Shown one piece after another: positions 25,120 through 33,749 of a DNA stretch of 58,940 bases (position 1 is its first letter; the number at the start of each line of letters is the position of its first letter). Source of the DNA: Anaerolineales bacterium UBA6055. GTDB taxonomy: Bacteria > Chloroflexota > Anaerolineae > Aggregatilineales > Phototrophicaceae. A program made the translations under genes and the position numbers. The notes under the pieces were generated by a model that did no database searches, was not told the origin of the DNA, and saw only the letters and a program-made list of their open reading frames with translations. Where the stretch lies: assembly GCA_002428985.1 (NCBI GenBank), contig DIYL01000038.1, forward strand, positions 209,302-268,241, given 5' to 3'.

Positions 25120-25962
25120 ATGAAGGTCGGTTGTTTTGCACTTGTTGATCCATTCTCGTTATTAGATCATCAACTAGAACGTGTCGCAGGGATGGGCTTC
25201 AAATATGCCGATGTTACGGATAATCATCCAGGCGGTATATTGGGGCGTGAGTTCGGCTTTACCGCCACAGCCAGTCTTGACGACCATCCACAAGATGTAT
25301 TGAGCCTCTTTGAAAAACACGGATTAACTGTTACAAGTGTCTGTGCCCACGCTAATTTACTAGATGCCAGTTCGCCTGCGCGCTATGCAACAAATGAAAT
25401 CTTAAAAGCAGTACGCTTAGCTGCGGGTATGGGTGTTCAAGATGTCATCACAACAGAGGGTGAAGCAAAAGGAACATGGGGTCATAATCTTTCTTGGGAA
25501 GAACAAGTATTTGTCACAGCAGAAAAACTTGTAGAACCTGTTCGTTTAGCAGCGCATTACAACGTACGTATTTTATTAGAACCACACGGTCCGCTCACTG
25601 GCTCGATTGACGGCATCACTGCCATTATGGAAAAACTAGGTAATCCAGACAATTTGGGCGTAAACTTAGATACAGGCAATTCTTGGCTTGCAGGTGCCGA
25701 CCCTGTTGAGATGGCCAAGACCTTTAAGGATCGTATCTGGCATGTTCATTGGAAAGATTTACCTGAAGACTGGGAAGCAAAGCGAGGCACAATGTATGGG
25801 TGTGGTTTCGGTCCAATTGCTTTAGGTGACGGGGTTATTGACCTTGCCGGAGTCTACGATGTTCTGAAAGACAGTCCTGTTGAGTATTCGACTTTGGAAG
25901 TTGGTGGGGATGACAATATGTTAAAGAGCTATGCATTTTTACAATCTCTTGGTGCAAAATAG
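25120..25962 (+). CDS. sugar phosphate isomerase/epimerase (xylose-isomerase-like TIM barrel)
   Basis: 280 residues. Barrel features with metal-ligand acids: LLEPHGPLTGS, NLGVNLDTGNSWLAG, IWHVHWKDLPEDW, and EVGG near the end. Members isomerise or epimerise sugars, inositols or hydroxypyruvate. AGGAG stands 8 nt before the ATG. Divergent from the AraC regulator, with an operator-like palindrome between. Exact substrate unknown; no sugar transporter is nearby. Confidence 0.85.
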   Translation: MKVGCFALVDPFSLLDHQLERVAGMGFKYADVTDNHPGGILGREFGFTATASLDDHPQDVLSLFEKHGLTVTSVCAHANLLDASSPARYATNEILKAVRLAAGMGVQDVITTEGEAKGTWGHNLSWEEQVFVTAEKLVEPVRLAAHYNVRILLEPHGPLTGSIDGITAIMEKLGNPDNLGVNLDTGNSWLAGADPVEMAKTFKDRIWHVHWKDLPEDWEAKRGTMYGCGFGPIALGDGVIDLAGVYDVLKDSPVEYSTLEVGGDDNMLKSYAFLQSLGAK

Positions 25963-26020
25963 ATCCTCGACTAGCTAATTATCGTTATTCTTAACCGATA
26001 AGTTGAAATAAACCACCCTA

Positions 26021-26063
26021 ATGACAGGTAATATAACCATTACATAAGTTCATTACCTGTCAT
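26021..26063. repeat. 12-bp inverted repeat
   Basis: ATGACAGGTAAT (26021-26032) and ATTACCTGTCAT (26052-26063), perfect arms around 19 nt, 58 nt after the isomerase stop. It could terminate that transcript, although no T-run follows, or bind a dimeric regulator. Confidence 0.45.
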
Positions 26064-26578
26064 ACTGGGAAATCATCAGCAACTTATCACACTCGCATAA
26101 AGCACTTTACAATCTCAATTTCCTAACAAATCTGCCTGATCAAAATTGTTTAAACTCTTCTCCATCATTTAGTGAACATGTGGACATATCCAGCAAAAAA
26201 TGATAAAATAGTGTAAATAAACATTACTTTTTATATTACAAATTATATCAAAACTACAACAAAATAATTTAACTCATGGTATCTATATTTCATTCTTATA
26301 CTCTAACAAGTGGAATGAAAACTTCAGTGTGGCAAAGGATCAAATATACAAAAGCTTATTGACAGTTGATGGTACAAATATTGACAAAATATCCTCCATC
26401 ATCAATCAATACAAAATATTGGAATGACGATATAAATTCTTTGCACTATTTGCGATAAAAGGGATGATTAAACTGTAAATTTTCGACTAATCCAACTACT
26501 ACTACATCAGAAGCATTTGCAGTTTAGTGGAATTAGTATCAATGTGATGGCTTGCGCGTGTAGGCATGGCTAAGCCCC

Positions 26579-26595
26579 TGTATGTAAAACATACA
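26579..26595. promoter_or_regulatory. palindromic operator candidate before response regulator
   Basis: TGTATGT (26579-26585), AAA, ACATACA (26589-26595), a perfect 7-bp inverted repeat 144 bp before the ATG at 26739. Confidence 0.35.
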
Positions 26596-26738
26596 ACCAT
26601 AAAATAATATAGCTGTTCTGAATTAGGATCAGATTGTGATATATGAACCGATTGGTCTTTATCATGAAACTTCGGGGCAGGTATTTGATAAGTGCATACC
26701 AAGCTAAAGTCATATTTTTTGAAGGGAAAGTAGACATC

Positions 26739-27485
26739 ATGCATCATATTCTTATCGCGCGAGACGAACCTATAGCGATAGCAACACTCCGTGAAACCCT
26801 GTCAGATTATCAGGTTGCATTGGTGAAAACAGTAACAGATGCACAACACTATTTGAGCATGAATCCAGTTGGGCTCGTGGTCCTCGATATACAGTTGGGA
26901 ACAGAAAATGGGATGACTGTTGCCCGCCATATACGAGAAAACTATCCATATACATCCATTGTGATCATGACTAAACATCGAGATATACAGTCTGCGATCG
27001 AGGCTGTAAATCTTAGCATCAATGCTTATTTGCTAGAACCTGTATCTGTACATCATTTGCATAACACGATTACAGACCAACTTGAACAGATGCAGGAACG
27101 CAAACAACGCGACATCCTCGCCCAACATATGCGTAACGCCATCGCGAATGTTTATACCGATGAAAGTGACACAACCGCAATCTTACAAGTTGATGATCAA
27201 TTTTCATTGAATCAGAATTTACTCGAAGCGAGATTAGGGCAACAGAGTATCCAGTTTTCACCCATTCAGTTTCGCATATTATGGAAAATCGTAAATGCAG
27301 ATGGCGAGATTGTCTCCCCGCCTGAGCTAACAAAGGATGTACTTGGATATGAAGTCGGCTACAACCAAGCATCGGACTTGATTAAAGGTCATATCTCAAA
27401 AGTTCGAAACAAGCTCACATTACTGTTCGGAAAACAAGAAAAAATACGAAATGTGCGTGGCGAAGGATATTTGTGGATATATTAA
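26739..27485 (+). CDS. atypical response regulator with winged-helix output
   Basis: 248 residues from ATG 26739 (GAAGGGA upstream; the longer frame from 26643 adds an unrelated N-terminus). Receiver domain with phosphoacceptor Asp50 in VVLDIQLGTENG, but the acidic pocket reads ARDEP (residues 7-11) and the invariant Lys is Glu100 in YLLEPV, so phosphorylation-driven switching is doubtful. A helical linker follows at about 115-150, then a winged helix at about 160-245 (IQFSPIQFRILWKIVNADG, KGHISKVRNKLTLLFG, VRGEGYLWIY). No kinase gene adjoins it. May act as a pseudo-receiver. Confidence 0.8.
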   Translation: MHHILIARDEPIAIATLRETLSDYQVALVKTVTDAQHYLSMNPVGLVVLDIQLGTENGMTVARHIRENYPYTSIVIMTKHRDIQSAIEAVNLSINAYLLEPVSVHHLHNTITDQLEQMQERKQRDILAQHMRNAIANVYTDESDTTAILQVDDQFSLNQNLLEARLGQQSIQFSPIQFRILWKIVNADGEIVSPPELTKDVLGYEVGYNQASDLIKGHISKVRNKLTLLFGKQEKIRNVRGEGYLWIY

Positions 27486-27617
27486 TTGATGTATGTCTTA
27501 AAGGTGCGAATTTGTCACCAAACGTCACCCACAAAATCATTACGGTCTGGTAATATCTAAATATACTGTTATATGACGGTAAAGTATACAAAACATTCAT
27601 GAAGGGATGATTTTACT

Positions 27618-28148
27618 ATGCGTAAGTTCGCAATTCTTTTTGGTGTAATTTCCGCTCTACTTGCAGCGGTTGTTGTTTATGCAGTAGATCTACCACCTGC
27701 ATCACCGTTCCTACCAGATAGCGTAGAAGCCTACATTGCTGAAGATCCTGAAAATCACTGTTATAACCTCGGCAAAAAAAATGGTGTACAAGATTTGAAT
27801 CGTGTACAAGCAGGTTGGGGTAACTCAAACCACTTTAGCGTATCAAAGAATGCGTGGGTTGTTGGTGGCCAAAATGTTGGTGGTCAATGTGAAGTTCCAG
27901 CTAGTGTTGTAGACCCTCAAGACATCATGGACGAATTCTGCGGTTTGATCAAAAATGGCACCCAATCACGTGTTCGTACAAATGTCAACAACTGGGGTAA
28001 TGCAAGCAAATATTTCGTCAATGGTCATAAACGTGGTGACCTCAAAATTAGTGGGCTAGCTGTTGGTGGTCATTGCTGGTTGAGTGGCGACAAAGCTGAT
28101 TACGTACTCGAAAACTTTGAGATCAGAAATCTCCGCGTCGTTGAATAG
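27618..28148 (+). CDS. small secreted protein, unknown
   Basis: 176 residues with a signal peptide (MRKF, hydrophobic AILFGVISALLAAVVVYA, cleavage near VYA-VDLPP). The mature part has four Cys that may pair (HCYN, GGQCEV, EFCG, GHCWL) and Asn/Gly-rich stretches (GWGNSNHFSVSKNAWVVGGQN and NNWGNASKYFVNG) that look like two diverged copies of one motif. No family recognised. Followed by a terminator-like hairpin; upstream is the atypical response regulator, separated by 132 bp. Confidence 0.7.
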   Translation: MRKFAILFGVISALLAAVVVYAVDLPPASPFLPDSVEAYIAEDPENHCYNLGKKNGVQDLNRVQAGWGNSNHFSVSKNAWVVGGQNVGGQCEVPASVVDPQDIMDEFCGLIKNGTQSRVRTNVNNWGNASKYFVNGHKRGDLKISGLAVGGHCWLSGDKADYVLENFEIRNLRVVE

Positions 28149-28199
28149 GTTTTGAAGATAAACGAGCATAACCAATAGTTATACTCGATACGAATAAAT

Positions 28200-28235
28200 A
28201 TCATCCTCGTACCAAGTGCGGGGGTGATTTGTTTT
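28200..28235 (+). terminator. terminator of the secreted protein gene
   Basis: ATCATCCTCG (28200-28209) pairs with CGGGGGTGAT (28219-28228) including two G-U pairs, followed by TTGTTTTC. Confidence 0.55.
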
Positions 28236-28361
28236 CAGCAAATTAGATCATACTTCAACCCTCTCTAGTCTCCCCTGCATAAACCATCTTGCCTTCAAAC
28301 CATACGCAACCGTCTCAATCATCTGTGTTATGATACAGAAAATCCACCCATCGAAAGCGAG

Positions 28362-29504
28362 ATGCAACTTATGGTCTATCGCGTATTTATTAGCACCACT
28401 GTCGAAGAAGGCAGCGATCAATATTTAACAGCTATCAAAAAGGCTCTATGGAATCTGGATGATTTTCCGGTGTACCCTATCACAATGGACGATCTAGCCA
28501 AAGCCGATGAAGACCCCAAAGCTGTCATCCGTAAAACACTAGATGATTCTGATTTATTTATCGCTGTTTATGGGGATGATTTTGGCGAGTATAAAGATTT
28601 GCCCGTGCAAGAACTCATCGAGTTTGAATATGATTATGCACAAGAGAAAGGTATCTCTACACTTGTCTTTATTCCGTCGCAAGCTAGTGCTAGTGATCAA
28701 CTCAACGCATTCAAAAATCATGTCAAACGGCGACAAGTCGTAACACCATTTAACAATATTGCGGATCTAGAGGCTAAAGTTGTCCTTGGCGTCACCACGC
28801 ATCGCACACATATGCGCAATCGCCCCAAATTGCGACCACCGAAACAGAGCCTCATGCCACCTCGCCCCGGACAACGTCAAGACACACCAGCCCGTGACGA
28901 CGAAGAGTTTGAAGACACAGTACAACGAGCGTTTGATCTCGTAGAAGACGATCTAGAAGCAGTCATTCAAAGGGTACTTGCTGTTCAAGCAGCACGATCA
29001 CAAGCCGAAATGCCGGACATGGTTGATAGCTTTTATGAGATGAATGTCAATCCGATCTTCGGACAACCGAACCAGAATGTACAATTTCAATCTGACATAT
29101 TTATGATTACACCCTTCCGTGACGAATTCAACGAAATCTATCAAAATGTCATCGTTCCAACTGTCCAAAATTTAAATCTAACCATTAAACGTGGCGATGA
29201 ATTTAACTCGGTCAGTGGGCAGATCATGAGCGAAGTATGGGCAGCCATAAATGCTTGCCGATTAGTGATTGTCGAAACAACCGAAATCAATGCCAATGTA
29301 TATTATGAGCTGGGCATCGCGCATACATTAGGTAAACCCGCGATTCTCATCACACAGGGAAAAGAAATCGAAGACTTTCCATTTGACATCCGGCATCTGC
29401 GCTTCACTGTCTATGAAAAAACGGAGGCAGGTTATGCTGAACTTGCAGAAAACCTGCGTGGTTCAATTCTGCGCACCATTAACGACCTAGACGATGGTAT
29501 ATAG
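28362..29504 (+). CDS. DUF4062 plus TIR/deoxyribosyltransferase-like fusion
   Basis: 380 residues; ATG 28371 is an alternative start. N-terminal domain at about 4-145 matches DUF4062: YRVFISTTVEEGSDQYLTA, DLFIAVYGDDFGEY, LIEFEYDYAQEKGI. This domain usually sits at the front of STAND ATPases. A hydrophilic linker follows, then a second Rossmann-like domain at about 245-375 (DIFMITPFRDEFNEIYQNVI, NACRLVIVETTEINANVYYELGIAHTLGKP) of the type annotated as nucleotide-binding or nucleoside 2-deoxyribosyltransferase-like, where Glu in YYELG is the expected key acid. May cleave or sense nucleotides. First gene of an operon with IDO-like and DUF6924-like genes. Confidence 0.7.
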   Translation: MQLMVYRVFISTTVEEGSDQYLTAIKKALWNLDDFPVYPITMDDLAKADEDPKAVIRKTLDDSDLFIAVYGDDFGEYKDLPVQELIEFEYDYAQEKGISTLVFIPSQASASDQLNAFKNHVKRRQVVTPFNNIADLEAKVVLGVTTHRTHMRNRPKLRPPKQSLMPPRPGQRQDTPARDDEEFEDTVQRAFDLVEDDLEAVIQRVLAVQAARSQAEMPDMVDSFYEMNVNPIFGQPNQNVQFQSDIFMITPFRDEFNEIYQNVIVPTVQNLNLTIKRGDEFNSVSGQIMSEVWAAINACRLVIVETTEINANVYYELGIAHTLGKPAILITQGKEIEDFPFDIRHLRFTVYEKTEAGYAELAENLRGSILRTINDLDDGI

Positions 29505-29505
29505 T

Positions 29506-30633
29506 ATGCAAACAGGCTGGCAAGTCACTACCGAAAGTGGCTTTTTGATCACCCCCGACCCGCTCACCGATTTAGGCATGATCGACAGCGGGTTGGATGA
29601 AGAAATTACCGAAACACTAGAGAGTATCGCTGAAGATTTACCGGACTTAATTATCAGTGGGTATCTGCACGATGTGTTAGATAACTTACCTGCATTTGAT
29701 TTGTCACCTGTGCTTGGGCGTGATGACCGCATCCTTGAACGATTGCATTTGTTGTATACCTACTTCGTCAACGCATATGTACATATGGGCGAGACAACCG
29801 CACATAATATTCCCGCAGGAATTGCGATTCCGACAGTATGGTTATCAGAGCAAGTCAATCGTCCGCCGATGTTATCGTATGCCGATATGGTGCTGAATAA
29901 TTGGCGACGGATTCAAACAGATGGCGATTTATCACTAGAAAATCTCGATCTTTTGCAGACATTTACCCACCATTATGACGAACAGTGGTTTTTCCTTGTT
30001 CATGTTGCCATAGAAGCCCAAGCAGGGATATTACTCATCGCCTTAAAAGAAGCGCATCAAGCTGTCGAAGATGATGACGTTCAACAGGTCTTATCGTGTC
30101 TGCGTGATATTCGACAGGGGTTGGTTGAAATTACAAAGACATTCCATCGAATGCCAGAACATTGCGACCCAGATGTTTACTATCAGATGGTACGCCAGCC
30201 ACTATTTGGGCTGAACGATGTCATTTTCGAAGGGGTGGAACGGTATCAAGGTCAAGCACAGTCATTCATGGGCGGTTCTGGTGCACAAAGCACAATTATT
30301 CCAGCAGTTTTGGCAGGACTAGGTGTACATCATCAAGCCAGTGAACTCACACACTACCTATCGGCAATTCGCTCCTACATGCCAAAACAACATCAAGATT
30401 TTGTCAATTGTCTGACCAAAGACATATTACGCGATTACTGCAAACAACACCTACACCTACAGGATGCTTATAATCATTGTTTGCGTCAGGTGATGACCTT
30501 CCGGCGAGCCCATTTCTATTATGCGAAGACCTATATCTTCGAAAAATCCACAACCCCTGTTGGCACAGGCGGGACAGATTTTATGCACTTTTTGAATATC
30601 CTGATTCAAGAGACACAAGCGCATTTATTATAG
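29506..30633 (+). CDS. indoleamine 2,3-dioxygenase-like heme protein
   Basis: 375 residues from ATG 29506, one base after the upstream stop (an in-frame ATG at 29494 overlaps it). IDO signature blocks: PPMLSYADMVLNNWRRI, YYQMVRQPLFGLNDVIFEGV, GGSGAQSTIIPAVLAG, YMPKQHQDFV, RRAHFYYAKTYI (proximal heme His) and VGTGGTDFMHFLN. The substrate-binding Arg in YYQMVR aligns with Arg231 of human IDO1, and the Phe226 position reads Tyr. IDO opens the indole ring of tryptophan with O2 to N-formylkynurenine, first step to kynurenine and NAD. True IDO is less common in bacteria than tryptophan dioxygenase. Coupled to the DUF4062 fusion. Confidence 0.85.
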   Translation: MQTGWQVTTESGFLITPDPLTDLGMIDSGLDEEITETLESIAEDLPDLIISGYLHDVLDNLPAFDLSPVLGRDDRILERLHLLYTYFVNAYVHMGETTAHNIPAGIAIPTVWLSEQVNRPPMLSYADMVLNNWRRIQTDGDLSLENLDLLQTFTHHYDEQWFFLVHVAIEAQAGILLIALKEAHQAVEDDDVQQVLSCLRDIRQGLVEITKTFHRMPEHCDPDVYYQMVRQPLFGLNDVIFEGVERYQGQAQSFMGGSGAQSTIIPAVLAGLGVHHQASELTHYLSAIRSYMPKQHQDFVNCLTKDILRDYCKQHLHLQDAYNHCLRQVMTFRRAHFYYAKTYIFEKSTTPVGTGGTDFMHFLNILIQETQAHLL

Positions 30634-30644
30634 TAGGTGATTGT

Positions 30645-31082
30645 ATGAAGCCATTACCTGAAGTTGATGACACAATCGTCTTACGGACTGATTTTAGCGA
30701 TGATGACGCATGGGAAACACTCAAGAAAGCCTTTCTCGTATCGGATGAATTTGATAATGTCTTTGATGTCGATTTCATAGACGACGTTGAATATGATGGC
30801 GTGACAATTGACGACATCTTAGAAACTGAAAAAGTCCCTGACATCGACTTTGAAGATACTGATGATGATTATTTCACGTATATTTTTATTGTCGACAAAT
30901 TGACAATCGAACACCCAGAGCATCCGATTATTTGCCTCGATTTATTCGAAGAGCCCTATCAACGCTTCCGATTTATCCCATCACAATTCGCAGGGATTGA
31001 AGGTAATTTATCTATCGCCAACATGGACTTTGAAGATTTCATAACTCATGTCGATGAGGATGGTATCTTTAGGGGCTTTTAG
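30645..31082 (+). CDS. DUF6924-like acidic protein
   Basis: 145 residues from ATG 30645 (AGGTGA upstream, 11 nt after the IDO stop). It is strongly acidic (many Asp/Glu) with the block VLRTDFSDDDAWETLKKAF and FVDDVEYDG-like FIDDVEYDGVTIDD, as in DUF6924. These proteins are of unknown role, found near immunity-like or toxin-related genes. A longer frame from 30477 exists but reads through the IDO gene in another frame. Third gene of the DUF4062/IDO operon. Confidence 0.6.
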   Translation: MKPLPEVDDTIVLRTDFSDDDAWETLKKAFLVSDEFDNVFDVDFIDDVEYDGVTIDDILETEKVPDIDFEDTDDDYFTYIFIVDKLTIEHPEHPIICLDLFEEPYQRFRFIPSQFAGIEGNLSIANMDFEDFITHVDEDGIFRGF

Positions 31083-31108
31083 TTTTGGTCTCGTCTAAAC
31101 GCGTCCCA

Positions 31109-31480
31109 TCAATCTGATGTTTTTGCGACAACGACTGCCGAAGCCATATCTTTGGTATGCGTCAAGCTAATGTCCCACTCGGTCAGCCCCATTTCTTCTG
31201 CGAGGTCTTTGGCTGCACCGTGCAAGATCAAAACTGGACGACCGCGCGGATTATTGACACGAATTTCAATCTCAACCCAGCGCACATCGCCAATGCCAGT
31301 GCCAAGTGCTTTACCAACGGCTTCCTTACCTGCAAAGCGTGCAGCTAACCGATGAGGCATATCCTCAGTATCTTCACGTTCGCCTGCTGTGAAAAAGCGG
31401 TTCAAAAAACGCTCGCCAAGGCGGTCTATACCCTCGGCAATGCGGGTACATTCAATCATATCAATTCCACAGCGTATCAT
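31109..31480 (-). CDS. acpS: holo-[acyl-carrier-protein] synthase
   Basis: 123 residues, full length. Typical AcpS order: CGIDMIECTRI (Mg-binding Asp), RFFTAGERED, LAARFAGKEAVGKALGTG, and DISLTHTKDMASAVVV at the end (His of the S-x-S/T-H motif). Transfers phosphopantetheine from CoA to the acyl carrier protein Ser, needed for fatty acid synthesis. GGAGAT precedes the ATG. Single gene, convergent with the DUF6924-like gene. Confidence 0.95.
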   Translation of the reverse strand: MIRCGIDMIECTRIAEGIDRLGERFLNRFFTAGEREDTEDMPHRLAARFAGKEAVGKALGTGIGDVRWVEIEIRVNNPRGRPVLILHGAAKDLAEEMGLTEWDISLTHTKDMASAVVVAKTSD

Positions 31481-32121
31481 TCATAAATCTCCGGTTGGTT
31501 TAACATCGTTATGTGCAGAAGTTTACCATGTCCATATTGGTGTGGAAATAGAGTTTGCGCGGTGAAGTAAAAGAAGGGATTCAGAGATTCTGGGAAGCGA
31601 CGCATCCGGTTACACAACAGGAGAAGAATCGGGTACAGTTTGCGTTATGGCGCGTTATTCAGGGAGTAAAATTATGCCATTTGTACAGAGAAGGAACATC
31701 ACAAGCGAGATGACTCATCTAACATCAGTGTCGGTATCACTTCCCAGAATGTATCTCATATTTAAACAATAGCGGGCATTCCTTACGGTCGGGTTACAAA
31801 AGTCTTACAATTTAAAACCATCCTGATTACAAATAAAATCAGATTCAGCCGTCCATAATATATTGACAACTTATTAACAACAGCCCTGCATCACCCTATT
31901 ATGTAAACATCCATAGACATTCGGTACTATCCCTACTTTTTTAAGACTCTCAAATGAATAATACGTATATTAAGCGTAGGATTGTGGCATAGTGACCGTA
32001 ATGTGTCATTATCGGTAGGAAAGTAGAATTAAATTGGTCAAGTCCCTTCATATCAGGGAACATTTTATGACTAAGTTACGTCATCATATGTAGTGACAAA
32101 ACAGGATGAGAAGCAGAAGTG
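31481..32121. other. gap with one short coding remnant
   Basis: 641 bp without a certain gene. At 31555-31713 a TTG-started 52-codon frame encodes a protein-like segment (GIQRFWEATHPVTQQEKNR, then FALWRVIQGVKLCHLYREG). There is no ribosome-binding site and a stop lies just upstream, so it is probably a decayed fragment. The rest is AT-rich with no clear structure. Confidence 0.3.
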
Positions 32122-32340
32122 ATGAATACGATGGCAAACGAAGAAATCAACTACGACGAACTCGCATTCGAGATGGAGTGTCCAACGTGTGAACGCCACA
32201 CGAATTTTGTCTATCGGGGTCAACAAACCTTTCCCGACCATGTTGCTGAACAACTTTCACTACCATCGGTGATTCATCTATGGAGTTGCATCAGTTGCCA
32301 TAGTACGATCAGTCACGTTGACTTAGGTATTGACCTGTAA
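32122..32340 (+). CDS. small zinc-ribbon-like protein
   Basis: 72 residues from ATG 32122 (a GTG sits one codon before, another ATG three codons later). Two CxxC pairs, CPTC near residue 20 and CISC near 58, are spaced as in zinc ribbons that bind nucleic acid or protein. No family recognised. It stands 20 nt before dtd, probably in one transcript with it. Confidence 0.55.
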   Translation: MNTMANEEINYDELAFEMECPTCERHTNFVYRGQQTFPDHVAEQLSLPSVIHLWSCISCHSTISHVDLGIDL

Positions 32341-32360
32341 GCATTGGATAAACAAGATTT

Positions 32361-32813
32361 ATGCGTGTAATTCTACAACGGGTCTCTTCAGGTCGCGTCA
32401 CAGTTGACGACGAGATAACCGGACAAATCGAGCAAGGGTTTGTTGCGTTGGTCGGTGTCACACATGACGATACAACTGCTGAGGCAGAGCTACTTGCAAA
32501 AAAAACAGCCTTTTTACGTGTTTTCTCAGATGAAAACGATAAGATGAACCTATCAGTACAAGATATTGGTGGGGGTGTTTTAGTTGTCTCACAATTCACA
32601 CTCTACGCTGATATGCGTAAAGGTCGTCGCCCGAGTTACACCAATGCTGCTCGCCCCGATCATGCCGAACCTCTCGTCAAGCACTTCGCAGATTGCCTCC
32701 TCAAAGAAGGTGTTCAAAAAGTCGAACATGGTGTCTTCGGTGCGATGATGTACGTCGACATCCATAATGATGGTCCTGTAACCATTATTCTCGACACCAA
32801 TGATTTAATGTAA
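32361..32813 (+). CDS. dtd: D-aminoacyl-tRNA deacylase
   Basis: 150 residues, full length. MRVILQRVSSGRVTV at the start, the SQFTLYAD motif near residue 77, and NDGPVTIILD near the end (the Gly-cis-Pro motif) are diagnostic. It hydrolyses D-amino acids off tRNA to protect translation. Cytoplasmic. Its stop abuts the convergent hydrolase gene. Confidence 0.97.
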   Translation: MRVILQRVSSGRVTVDDEITGQIEQGFVALVGVTHDDTTAEAELLAKKTAFLRVFSDENDKMNLSVQDIGGGVLVVSQFTLYADMRKGRRPSYTNAARPDHAEPLVKHFADCLLKEGVQKVEHGVFGAMMYVDIHNDGPVTIILDTNDLM

Positions 32814-33662
32814 TCAGCCCTGCAAAAATTTCAACACTAACTCCGCAAAGTCGTCAGGGACTTCGCGATGCAAAAAATGCCCGACATCAGGCAAAACAAC
32901 TTGTTCATATTCTGCTGTAAAGGCATTGTGCGTCTTATCTAAGGCCGATAGTGTTAACGCACCATCCGCATCTCCAAACACAGATAGCGTTGGTATCGGG
33001 GTTTTAGCGCGATTTAATTTTTGTACATCAGGATCACTTGCACTGGTAAAAAATGACCAATAATATCCCAATGTGGCTTGTACTACACCTGCTTGGGCAA
33101 AACAGTCACGAACAGGCTGAATATCATCTTTCGTATACTGCCAGTTAGGCGACCAACGTCGAAAAATCGTATCCAAGGCTTGATAGTTATTCTGCTTCAT
33201 CCAATTGACAGCTAAAGGACGAATCTGAAATGTCAAAAAATGCCGTGCCTTCCATAATGTCAAGGCATCAAAGCGAAGCGCACGTGGATGAGGAATCGCC
33301 ACAGTAATCAGTTTATCAAAACGTTCCGGTGCTAGTGCAACAGCACTATAGGCAGCAAGTGCGGCCCAATCATGCCCAATAAGGGTGACTGTATCGAACG
33401 CAAATGCATCCAGCAAACCAATCACATCGTGTGCAAGATTTTTGGATGAATATTGTGCATCGGCAGGAATTTGTGTCGGATGGTACCCGCGCATGAATGG
33501 CGCAATCACATGATACCCTGCATCCGCCAGTGATAGCATCAGATCACGCCAAGTATCTGCAGTATCAGGGAATCCGTGCAAACAAATCACATGGTTATCG
33601 CCCGTCCCTTGTTCATAGTAAGCAAAATCCAACCCATTGGCGTATATAGTACGTATATCCAT
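32814..33662 (-). CDS. alpha/beta hydrolase (epoxide hydrolase / dehalogenase type)
   Basis: 282 residues from ATG 33662 (a TTG precedes it). Oxyanion HGFPD at about 29-33, nucleophile Asp98 in GHDWAA instead of Ser, acid Asp in GDADGAL and base His in DVGHFLH. An Asp nucleophile points to epoxide hydrolase or haloalkane dehalogenase chemistry, not esterase. Cytoplasmic. Single gene, convergent with dtd. Confidence 0.9.
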   Translation of the reverse strand: MDIRTIYANGLDFAYYEQGTGDNHVICLHGFPDTADTWRDLMLSLADAGYHVIAPFMRGYHPTQIPADAQYSSKNLAHDVIGLLDAFAFDTVTLIGHDWAALAAYSAVALAPERFDKLITVAIPHPRALRFDALTLWKARHFLTFQIRPLAVNWMKQNNYQALDTIFRRWSPNWQYTKDDIQPVRDCFAQAGVVQATLGYYWSFFTSASDPDVQKLNRAKTPIPTLSVFGDADGALTLSALDKTHNAFTAEYEQVVLPDVGHFLHREVPDDFAELVLKFLQG

Positions 33663-33749
33663 CAAAATCTCCGTGTTTTTCTCAACGTATTTGATATATT
33701 GATTATAGCGCGGATGATTACATTACATACATAGTATGAGAATGAGCAT

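Larger units (their letters stand above)
25963..26738. other. AT-rich gene-poor stretch
   Basis: 776 bp without a supported gene. It holds an inverted repeat at 26021-26063, a palindrome at 26579-26595 and a start-less open frame 26221-26427 (68 codons, ending SIINQYKILE) that may be a decayed coding remnant. Composition is distinctly more AT-rich than neighbouring genes. Confidence 0.5.
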
